Position numbers and translations under genes: made by a program | The notes under the pieces: model-generated | What the model was told of the DNA's origin: nothing | Seen by the model: the letters and a program-made list of their open reading frames with translations, nothing else | Database searches by the model: none | Shown: one piece after another, positions 38,565-44,716 of the stretch | How positions within the stretch are numbered: position 1 is the stretch's first letter | Layout: each line of letters starts with the position of its first letter | Origin: a virus | Reading direction: 5' to 3' (one strand) | Virus record (IMG/VR): IMGVR_UViG_3300005935_000028 | Span: 1 to 44,716 of that record | Length of the DNA: 44,716 nucleotides

Positions 38565-39099
38565 GTTAAAAAGTGATCGAGATTTCTATATCTGGTTATC
38601 AGGATTAATTGACGGAGATGGTTGTTTTACTATTAGCTTGAGAAAGCAACATAATAGTAAGACTCCATCTTTATCGGTATGGTCACAAGTCTGTATAACA
38701 TCAAGGGCTGATCGTCGTTGGTATCTAGACGAGATAGCTAAGAGAGTTGGATTTGGAAAGGTTTACGAGAAACAACAGAAAGATTACTACCCAATAACTA
38801 CTTATCAGACAACGAATTACAAAGACTCTCTAGAGCTTGCAAAGAGACTATATCCATATCTACAGGTTAAGAAAAAGAAGGCTGAATTGTTTATTAAGGC
38901 GATTGATTATTGGAATTCGACTAGAGGTATTGTTAAGGGAAACGTTGCGAGGGGTGAAAGATTAAGAACAGCATCTGATGTTTTAAAGATGGTTAAGATT
39001 TCTTTAGAGATCAACGCTGATCGTCAGACTCGTAGATATAAAAATAAACTTACTTATAAACAGTGGGTACCCTTAATTAAAGAGTGGTATCCTAAGTAA
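38563..39099 (+). CDS. LAGLIDADG homing endonuclease
   Basis: A 178-residue single-motif LAGLIDADG protein; WLSGLIDGDGCF (residues 11-22) is the helix with the acidic catalytic residue. Enzymes with one motif work as homodimers and cut intron- or intein-free alleles to spread. It stands free between a virion gene and the minus-strand cassette, with its own promoter, as expected for an intergenic mobile gene. Its stop overlaps the end of the minus-strand gene by 8 bp. Confidence 0.88.
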   Translation: MLKSDRDFYIWLSGLIDGDGCFTISLRKQHNSKTPSLSVWSQVCITSRADRRWYLDEIAKRVGFGKVYEKQQKDYYPITTYQTTNYKDSLELAKRLYPYLQVKKKKAELFIKAIDYWNSTRGIVKGNVARGERLRTASDVLKMVKISLEINADRQTRRYKNKLTYKQWVPLIKEWYPK

Positions 39100-39856
39100 C
39101 GCTGTGATCTTTTATCTTGCCCTCTTGTTCGAGCTTCAATCTTTCATAGAAGTGATTTAACCATCCACGTTGCCAGTAAGATTTGAAATAATAGTTAAAG
39201 TTTTGTTGGATATCACCGAAACCGATGTGCTTAACCTTACCCGAGATTAACTCATAGATATCATATTCCCCGCTTTTCATCACATCCCATGAAAATTTCG
39301 AGTCTTCGTTGATAGAACTATCCCACTTATCTTCCTGCCATCTGATACCTTTATCCCAGATTTCTCTTTTGATTACGCATGTACCGCCAACGTTCCCCAA
39401 TCTGTTCATAGCTGTGGAGAGTGTACTTTTTCCCTTGGTTACTTTTTTAATATATTGACTGTGGAATTCAGGCTTTACTTGATATAACTCGTTCGTCAAT
39501 CCAAGTTGCCCCATGCGAGGGAAGTCTTTAAAGGCTTGTAGTGCTTCTTTATCCCAACCTTTCGTATAAATCATATCGTTATCTGACCTGTGAAGATATC
39601 TACACTTTTTATCAGCTTTTTCCCAACCCTGATTTGTTGCTTTGCCTGGATATTCGTTTTTAGTATTGAAGATGACCTCTCTAACAATCTTTTTATGCTT
39701 ATGTAACATGCTCAAGAGATATTTTTGAGTTCCGTCCGTAGAGTTATTGTCTACAATAATCAGTTCATGTGGGACAACAGTATTTTTTAGATAGGAATTA
39801 ATTGTTTTCTTGGTATAAGAAAGTCGATTGAAACAAACTATTGTTGTACTAATCAT
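39092..39856 (-). CDS. GT2-family glycosyltransferase (minus strand)
   Basis: A 254-residue GT-A enzyme. ISTTIVCFNR starts the fold, IVDNNSTDG follows, and HRSDNDMIY is the metal-binding loop near residue 92. It is the last of three genes on the minus strand, in a region otherwise transcribed on the plus strand, so it was probably acquired as a unit. Its closest relatives in the window by motif are the GT2 genes at 15135 and 14112. Confidence 0.78.
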   Translation of the reverse strand: MISTTIVCFNRLSYTKKTINSYLKNTVVPHELIIVDNNSTDGTQKYLLSMLHKHKKIVREVIFNTKNEYPGKATNQGWEKADKKCRYLHRSDNDMIYTKGWDKEALQAFKDFPRMGQLGLTNELYQVKPEFHSQYIKKVTKGKSTLSTAMNRLGNVGGTCVIKREIWDKGIRWQEDKWDSSINEDSKFSWDVMKSGEYDIYELISGKVKHIGFGDIQQNFNYYFKSYWQRGWLNHFYERLKLEQEGKIKDHSVT

Positions 39857-39858
39857 AA

Positions 39859-40053
39859 CTATTTAGGTATTGACAGAGTTGTTCCTAGTCTATTTGGAGG
39901 CCAACTGTCTTGACTATTTTTATTCTTCTTACTGACTTCATCTATCCATACTACTGCTTTTTCAGTAGGCGTTTTGGCTGATTTCATCTTTTCTTTAAAG
40001 ACATCTCTTGGCTTTGGCAATGTATCTGGAAAGTTTGTTAGAGCGTATGCCAT
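39859..40053 (-). CDS. hypothetical protein, 64 aa (minus strand)
   Basis: A 64-residue protein beginning MAYALTNFPDTLPKP. Pro-, Lys- and Trp-containing, no membrane segment; not recognised. It lies tightly between the sulfatase-like and GT2 genes (1 and 2 nt gaps), so it is part of the same transcript. Confidence 0.5.
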   Translation of the reverse strand: MAYALTNFPDTLPKPRDVFKEKMKSAKTPTEKAVVWIDEVSKKNKNSQDSWPPNRLGTTLSIPK

Positions 40054-40054
40054 A

Positions 40055-41047
40055 TCACAGTTTCTTTACAAAGGATAATTTCTTTTCAGTGGGGGAGAAA
40101 TAGTATTTCCACAATTCTCCGCTACGATGAACATAGTGATCTGTTAATATGCTTTTATATTTTTTGGTTTCTTCAATAAGAGGGATTAGACTCAACCCAT
40201 CAGTTTGAGTTTGTTTTATCCCAGCGAAATCCAATATGGTTGGAGCTACATCTATATCTCTAGTAAGCATACTTACTCGCATACGCTTATGTTCAGGCCA
40301 GTGGATTAGCAGGGGGACTCTAGCGACTTCCTCTACCATGTGTGAGCCAGCATGAGTGTGATCGTTATAATATTCATGGAATGTTTCTCCGTGATCTGAT
40401 GTGAGAATGACTAAAGCGTCTGATTTTGGTATCCAGTCTAAGATACTCCATAGATTTGCCGCTCTTGCCCAATAATCTCTCTCCCACTTCTCCATCTCGA
40501 TCAGCGTATTTGCATAGTAAACTTTAACTTTTTTAGCAAGAGCTTTGCCAAACTTTATATTATCCATAACCCTATAAGTTTTACTCCCATCTTCCAGATA
40601 GTCATGTACGTATCCATCATGGTAAAATCTAAATTCTTTCTTATCATGTGTAAATATTGGTTTATATAAATTTGTTCCGTTACCTTTATATCTTGAATCC
40701 CATACATCCCATTCACTAGATTTTCCGAATCCAAAGACGGGACCAACAAATATTCCCTCGTTTTTTGAGTAAGTAATCCATCCATCATCCTTTAGGAATT
40801 TACCTATAGTTGGAACCTTTAAACCATTAGCCAATACTTCAGATATTTCCTCAGAGAACATCTTTTTATAGTAGTTTAATCCAGTGTCTAGCATCCCTGT
40901 GAGCATTCTAGCCATCACTGGAAGCGTCCAGTTATTTGAAGTATAGTGTTGTGTAAAAATTATGTTAAAATAAGGCCAGAGGATTCGAGCGGCATCATGT
41001 CTTAAATCGTCTACGACTAATAATATAATTTTATTAGGTATTTTCAT
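40055..41047 (-). CDS. sulfatase/alkaline phosphatase superfamily enzyme (minus strand)
   Basis: A 330-residue enzyme. LLVVDDLRHDAAR gives the first metal ligands (D13, D14), NNWTLPVMA has a Thr in the position of the nucleophile, and LTSDHGETFHEYYNDHTHAGSHM gives the remaining metal-binding D and H. This is the arylsulfatase, phosphoethanolamine or phosphoglycerol transferase superfamily. No transmembrane segments are present, unlike LtaS or EptA, so it would act in the cytoplasm or on released material. A phage might use it to add or remove a sulfate or phosphate group on a glycan. Confidence 0.75.
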   Translation of the reverse strand: MKIPNKIILLVVDDLRHDAARILWPYFNIIFTQHYTSNNWTLPVMARMLTGMLDTGLNYYKKMFSEEISEVLANGLKVPTIGKFLKDDGWITYSKNEGIFVGPVFGFGKSSEWDVWDSRYKGNGTNLYKPIFTHDKKEFRFYHDGYVHDYLEDGSKTYRVMDNIKFGKALAKKVKVYYANTLIEMEKWERDYWARAANLWSILDWIPKSDALVILTSDHGETFHEYYNDHTHAGSHMVEEVARVPLLIHWPEHKRMRVSMLTRDIDVAPTILDFAGIKQTQTDGLSLIPLIEETKKYKSILTDHYVHRSGELWKYYFSPTEKKLSFVKKL

Positions 41048-41098
41048 ATATGTTTATATTATATCTCATTAAAGATATGTTTAGCAAAATCTCCACTA

Positions 41099-41125
41099 TT
41101 GAAAACACCAGAAATATAGTATACT
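41099..41125 (+). promoter_or_regulatory. possible promoter, leaderless
   Basis: TTGAAA (41099-41104), 15-bp spacer, TATACT (41120-41125). The spacer is short. The ATG at 41133 stands where transcription should start. A TATAAT on the other strand (41058-41063) points to the minus-strand genes, so the region looks divergent. Confidence 0.4.
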
Positions 41126-41132
41126 CAAAGAT

Positions 41133-41378
41133 ATGAAGGGTGATGTATTAATTAGATGTCCAGAATGCCAGAAGGGTATTAATTTATCTTTACAGATTAG
41201 AGAATTCAAAGATACTGTTGATGAAAGACTTATTCCTTCTTTCTTTTTACTTAATATTTGGTGTAATAATTGTGAAGATATGGTAATGAGGATGGAAGTG
41301 TATGAGACTCCGATTGAAGAAGAAATTAAATCTCCAGCTTTTAAACAAAAAATAATAATCAAGAAACCAAAGGAGTAA
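41133..41378 (+). CDS. small zinc-ribbon protein, 81 aa
   Basis: An 81-residue protein with CPEC (9-12) and CNNC (about 44-47), a zinc ribbon. The C-terminus is Lys-rich (KQKIIIKKPKE). Not recognised. The gene starts 5-8 nt after the predicted transcription start and is followed at once by the GT2-methyltransferase fusion. Confidence 0.6.
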   Translation: MKGDVLIRCPECQKGINLSLQIREFKDTVDERLIPSFFLLNIWCNNCEDMVMRMEVYETPIEEEIKSPAFKQKIIIKKPKE

Positions 41379-41379
41379 T

Positions 41380-43011
41380 ATGTCCTTAGAAGGAACTTTC
41401 AGATCATACTTCGGGGCAGTATGTGTCCCTATATTAGATAAAGCCGATGGTACTATCTCAAACGTAACTCATGATTGGGCTAACGCTATGGGTAGTTTAG
41501 GTGCTGGACTTGCTGTGACAACGATGCGTCTACAGATTAGAAATAAACGTGTGGATCTAGCTAAAGAGAGATTGGCCGAATTAGCTTTGAAGAACAACTG
41601 TCAGTGGGCACTTTTTGTAGACGATGATACTATCCCTCCAACAGATACACTTCTGAAGATGATTAAACTATGGAAAAGCGATCCAAAATACAAAGTGATT
41701 TCTGGTGTCTACTGGTCTAAATCTAATCCTCCAGTGCCATTGATCTTTAAGGGAGAGCTAGAGGGAAGTTTCTGGGACTGGAAAACTACAGACCTAATTA
41801 AAGCAGATGGAGCTGGTGCTGGTTGTTTATTTATAGATACAGAAATATTTAAGAAGATGCCTAAACCTTGGTTTAGTTGTAATTATGGATTTGAAGATCC
41901 ACGAACAATCTACGATATTAATAAGTGGAGAATTACAGATCAATTAGGTGCTGAGATAGTTCGCGGAAAAGACAGAGACAAGAAGAAGATTAAAAAGTTA
42001 ACAGAGGAATTGGCAGAGGTTGGAAAGAAACTTAATGAAGCTAAAGCTGGTAAGATTGATCCGAAGCTTTATAAGAATAAAAAAGCAGCCCCAGCCACAA
42101 CAGAAGATTTATTCTTATTTAAGAAGATAAAAGAATATACTGGATATGATCTATGGATTGATTGTTCAATCCAATGTCAACATCAAGATAAAAGAACTGG
42201 TAGAGTGTTTGGGATTACTCCTGATATGCCACAGGCAAGACCAAGATATGAAGGTACTATGAAGACTGGTGATGCCGTAGTACTAGACATCGGCTGTGGA
42301 GATACACAGTATTGGGTGCCAGAAGGAAAAAGAATTAGACTAGACATCAACCCAGATGTTGAACCAGATGTGATTGCAGACGCTAGAGCATTGCCTTTTG
42401 AAGACTGTTTCGCAGACATGGTTTATTCATCTCACTTACTAGAACACTTTAGCTATAGAGATACTATCGCTATATTAAGAGAGTGGGTTAGGGTGTTAAA
42501 GATTGGTGGCAAATTTGTTTTGATTGTTCCAAATTTAATATGGGCATCTAAACAAGTTTTGGATGGGGCACAAAGTCAAGAACATGCAGAACTAGCCATG
42601 AGTGTCTTTTACTCAGGACAGAGAGGAACAGTTGTAGAAGCACATGATGATGTTCATAAAGCTGGGTTTACTCCAGAAATTGTAAAGGGATTACTTGAAA
42701 GATTAGGTTGCTTTGAAGATATTGAAGTTCATACATCTGAGGCTAACTATGGGATGTGGGATGATCCAAACTTTCTCAAGAAAGATGGGACTGGTTTCAA
42801 CGTCATCGCTATCGCCAAGAAAAAGAAGCATGATTCAGCTATAAGCTTACTTCTACCTATAAAAGATCAAGAAGAAGCCAAACTCCATGTAGGAGAGAAA
42901 GCTAAGAAAGTTACTCTTAAGAAGGGTAAGTCTCCAAAAAAGAAAAAGCGTGGGAGACCAAGAAAAAATAAACGTGGTCGTCCAAAGGGAAGTAAGAATA
43001 AGAAGAAGTAA
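41380..43011 (+). CDS. GT2-methyltransferase fusion with AT-hook-like tail
   Basis: A 543-residue protein. The N-terminal part is a GT-A domain (CQWALFVDDDTIPP with DDD metal loop near residue 75, and AGCLFIDTEIF). From about residue 300 a class I methyltransferase follows (VVLDIGCGDTQYW, RLDINPDVE, DMVYSSHLLEHF). The last 30 residues are Lys/Arg-rich and hold two RGRP cores (KKRGRPRKNK and KRGRPKGSK), the AT-hook pattern of minor-groove DNA binding. AAAGGAG lies 5 nt before the ATG. The combination suggests a sugar transfer and methylation on one target; the basic tail would place it on DNA or RNA. Confidence 0.7.
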   Translation: MSLEGTFRSYFGAVCVPILDKADGTISNVTHDWANAMGSLGAGLAVTTMRLQIRNKRVDLAKERLAELALKNNCQWALFVDDDTIPPTDTLLKMIKLWKSDPKYKVISGVYWSKSNPPVPLIFKGELEGSFWDWKTTDLIKADGAGAGCLFIDTEIFKKMPKPWFSCNYGFEDPRTIYDINKWRITDQLGAEIVRGKDRDKKKIKKLTEELAEVGKKLNEAKAGKIDPKLYKNKKAAPATTEDLFLFKKIKEYTGYDLWIDCSIQCQHQDKRTGRVFGITPDMPQARPRYEGTMKTGDAVVLDIGCGDTQYWVPEGKRIRLDINPDVEPDVIADARALPFEDCFADMVYSSHLLEHFSYRDTIAILREWVRVLKIGGKFVLIVPNLIWASKQVLDGAQSQEHAELAMSVFYSGQRGTVVEAHDDVHKAGFTPEIVKGLLERLGCFEDIEVHTSEANYGMWDDPNFLKKDGTGFNVIAIAKKKKHDSAISLLLPIKDQEEAKLHVGEKAKKVTLKKGKSPKKKKRGRPRKNKRGRPKGSKNKKK

Positions 43012-43013
43012 AT

Positions 43014-43280
43014 ATGGCAAAGCTAAAAGATAAATATACAAAGGTTATGGGGAGATTGCTCTTCGGAGACGAATATCCTAAAAGAAAATTTTATCGTTCT
43101 TTAATGCCACATGAGAAGGTTATAATTAATATTAATGGGGGAGAATATAAAGCTGAAGTAATTTCAACTGAGGTTAGTAGCAAAGGAGATGGGTGGGAGG
43201 AATATAAGTTTAATTTAAGAGGTCTTGAGAATTGTCCTAGTGGAAATTTTGACATAGAAGTTGTTAATAGGATAACATAA
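43014..43280 (+). CDS. hypothetical protein with TMxKLLG-like motif, 88 aa
   Basis: An 88-residue protein; YTKVMGRLLFGDEYP near the N-terminus (residues 8-22) is a variant of the TMxKLLG motif, without the zinc ribbon seen at 28408-29756. The remainder is a small beta domain (INGGEYKAEVISTE). Role unknown. Confidence 0.55.
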   Translation: MAKLKDKYTKVMGRLLFGDEYPKRKFYRSLMPHEKVIININGGEYKAEVISTEVSSKGDGWEEYKFNLRGLENCPSGNFDIEVVNRIT

Positions 43281-43284
43281 TCAT

Positions 43285-43737
43285 ATGCATATAAAATTCA
43301 AGATTACCTATGAAGGTGGTGGCTCAATAGAGAGCCATGATGAGGTTTATAATCAAGTTAAAGATCACTGTGATGCCTTAGCACCATTCAATCATCGAAA
43401 GTGGCATAAGTATGAACTTATTACTGATGAAGGAACTTTTATTAGAATTAACTTTCAAACAGGAACTTTTAATATTAATGGACAGGTTATTCATCCAGCC
43501 ACAGGAGATGGTATTCCGCTGACTAATAGAGGCGAGAAACAGGATTTTAGAGATGTTCAGAAATCATGGGCTTTCTTATCTGATCTAAATTATTTCCCTA
43601 TTGTAGGGAGAAGACAGTTAAAGGGCGATTGGGGTGAAAAGGTTATATATTTTGCTGGATGGAAGTTTAAGTATGGCGGTAAGACAATTCAGAAGATTGC
43701 TTATATCTATCCTGATGGACAAATCGTTCTAACATAG
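43285..43737 (+). CDS. hypothetical protein, 150 aa
   Basis: A 150-residue beta-rich protein (FKITYEGGGSIESH, FIRINFQTGTFNINGQVIH) not recognised. Trp- and aromatic-rich, no Cys pairs, no signal peptide. A virion protein is possible from composition. It is followed by a promoter-terminator cassette. Confidence 0.5.
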   Translation: MHIKFKITYEGGGSIESHDEVYNQVKDHCDALAPFNHRKWHKYELITDEGTFIRINFQTGTFNINGQVIHPATGDGIPLTNRGEKQDFRDVQKSWAFLSDLNYFPIVGRRQLKGDWGEKVIYFAGWKFKYGGKTIQKIAYIYPDGQIVLT

Positions 43738-43767
43738 TTGACTAAGAATAAATAAATATGGTATGGT
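43738..43767 (+). promoter_or_regulatory. promoter of a short transcript
   Basis: TTGACT (43738-43743), 18-bp spacer, TATGGT (43762-43767). It overlaps the previous stop and reads into two hairpins and a terminator. Confidence 0.45.
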
Positions 43768-43773
43768 TTAGCT

Positions 43774-43855
43774 AGAGGTCTATCCAAAGACGAGGTTTAT
43801 CCGTAAACCGATCATTAAGTAGTTTTAAATAGACAGCCGAAAGGGCTGTTTTTTT
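43774..43855 (+). ncRNA. candidate small RNA between promoter and terminator
   Basis: About 80 nt from the predicted start to the U-run. Two hairpins stand in tandem, GTCT-ATCCAA-AGAC and GGTTTA-TCCG-TAAACC, both with a TCC loop core, before the terminator stem. No coding frame is seen. Same architecture as the cassette at 37624-37733, but a different sequence. Confidence 0.45.
43833..43855 (+). terminator. intrinsic terminator
   Basis: ACAGCC (43833-43838), loop GAAAG, GGCTGT (43844-43849), then a run of seven T. Confidence 0.88.
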
Positions 43856-43866
43856 ATTGGAGAATT

Positions 43867-44244
43867 ATGAACTATGTAGACTATAAGTTTTGGTTTATTA
43901 AGAGAGATGATGATGGATTTATTCTTGAATCAGGTATCAGGTTTTATGAAGGAAAATATAAGGATGTATCTTACTACGATTTATCTGAGAACAAAGATAA
44001 AATTATATTGAATCAATATGTAAGAATTAGAAAACTACAAGGAAAAGAATTAAGGTTCGGGAAAGGCAGTAAACTTATAAAAGATGCTCGTGGGAAGGAT
44101 GCGGTTTTATATACTCAAGAGGATTTCGGAAATATAAAAACAGATGATGAACTTCGGTTGTTTTTGAATAAAGAATTAAGAGAAAAGAAAACTCACAAAC
44201 CAGCAAAAGCTCAAGATACACTAGATATTAAAAAACTGAGGTAA
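43867..44244 (+). CDS. hypothetical protein, 125 aa
   Basis: A 125-residue charged protein with beta-strand character at the N-terminus (YVDYKFWFIKRDDDGFI) and a basic helical tail. GGAG 6 nt before the ATG supports the start. Not recognised; the virion region and the following gene suggest a tail or baseplate-associated role. Confidence 0.5.
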   Translation: MNYVDYKFWFIKRDDDGFILESGIRFYEGKYKDVSYYDLSENKDKIILNQYVRIRKLQGKELRFGKGSKLIKDARGKDAVLYTQEDFGNIKTDDELRLFLNKELREKKTHKPAKAQDTLDIKKLR

Positions 44245-44245
44245 T

Positions 44246-44716
44246 ATGGCAACACTTACAGTTTATCCAGACGCACACCCAGAAGTTACAAGTTTTGATG
44301 GTCATATAGGGAGAAATAATTTTGATGAAACTTTAACTGTTATTAGAAGCGGTGATGCTACTTATTATAGTAGTTCTTCTGCTGCTGGTTATTTTTCCTA
44401 TTTTAAAGCATCTTCAACAAACAATCAGTGGAAAGGTGTAATAAGATGGATGGGTTTATTCGATACAAGTCGTTTAGGCGGTGGAGCAAGCATCTCTACT
44501 GCTGTATTAGGTCTTTATCTTGAAACTGAAAATAATGCGGCTCTTGACACAACTAATCTGGAGGTTGTTGCTACAAATCCAACATCAAATACTGGACTTT
44601 CTGCACCTAATGACGATTATCACTCATTTGGAGCGACATCTTTCGGGAATATAGCTCAAGGGAGTATAACCTTAAATCAATATAATACTATAACCTTAAA
44701 CGAGACTGGTGAAGGT
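44246..44716 (+). CDS. DNRLRE-like virion or tail-fibre protein, cut by the window end
   Basis: At least 157 residues, incomplete at the 3' end. The pattern NQWKGVIRWMGLFDTSRLGGGASISTA, then LGLYLE, resembles DNRLRE-type beta-sandwich modules found in tail fibres and surface proteins. The composition (Ser, Thr, Asn, Gly) fits a virion adhesin. The start is a TAATATG junction. Length and domains beyond this are unknown. Confidence 0.6.
   Translation, partial: MATLTVYPDAHPEVTSFDGHIGRNNFDETLTVIRSGDATYYSSSSAAGYFSYFKASSTNNQWKGVIRWMGLFDTSRLGGGASISTAVLGLYLETENNAALDTTNLEVVATNPTSNTGLSAPNDDYHSFGATSFGNIAQGSITLNQYNTITLNETGEG

Noticed and set aside
1-44716. Recoded genetic code (TGA or TAG read as an amino acid)
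   Set aside because: Genes end in TAA, TGA or TAG at sensible lengths and the Trp tRNA has a CCA anticodon; no suppressor tRNA is seen.

Overview
The window is a 44.7 kb piece of an AT-rich double-stranded DNA tailed-phage genome. The case for a phage is direct. A small terminase, an intein-containing large terminase, a portal, a minor head protein and several virion-like proteins stand in order at 31.6-44.7 kb. Genes are tightly packed, with ATGA and TAATATG junctions, and nearly all lie on the plus strand. The host cannot be named from the sequence. Promoters are of the ordinary sigma-70 type (TTGACA, 16-18 bp, TATAAT), Shine-Dalgarno sites are AAGGAG-like, and the genetic code looks standard.

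Layout. Positions 1-3088 are an RNA block of 25 tRNAs, a complete tmRNA and a complete RNase P RNA, with several closed-stem elements in the spacers; it may continue upstream of base 1. Positions 3092-9366 carry small proteins, many of them zinc-ribbon-like, a RmlC-like cupin, a DNA methyltransferase-like protein with a damaged catalytic motif, a possible nuclease, a small HExxHxxGxxH protein and an unassigned structured RNA (5703-5960). Positions 9429-11890 hold a MoxR-type AAA+ ATPase, a tiny membrane protein and a metallopeptidase-VWA protein. Positions 11961-31582 form a sugar and glycosyltransferase island of about 20 kb: RmlA-like nucleotidyltransferase, ParB-methyltransferase fusion, many GT2 enzymes, a cytidylyltransferase, a DUF2061 membrane protein, SAM methyltransferases, a DegT aminotransferase, an SDR epimerase, a set of paralogous zinc-ribbon proteins, a HIT-like protein and a GT-B enzyme. 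Positions 31566-37627 are the packaging and head genes. Positions 37628-44716 mix virion proteins with a LAGLIDADG endonuclease, a three-gene minus-strand cassette (GT2, small protein, sulfatase-like enzyme), a GT2-methyltransferase fusion with an AT-hook-like tail, and two promoter-hairpin-terminator cassettes.

How it may work together. The RNA block could support translation late in infection: tRNAs, an RNase P RNA to mature them, and tmRNA for ribosome rescue. The glycan island could make and attach an activated deoxy- or amino-sugar to virion, host-surface or DNA targets; which one is not visible. Short peptide motifs recur in otherwise unrelated proteins (TMxKLLG-like, KAxxFLxEA-like and CxHGxxxGxCxxGC). 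This is the least explained pattern in the window and may be a shared docking, targeting or packaging signal.
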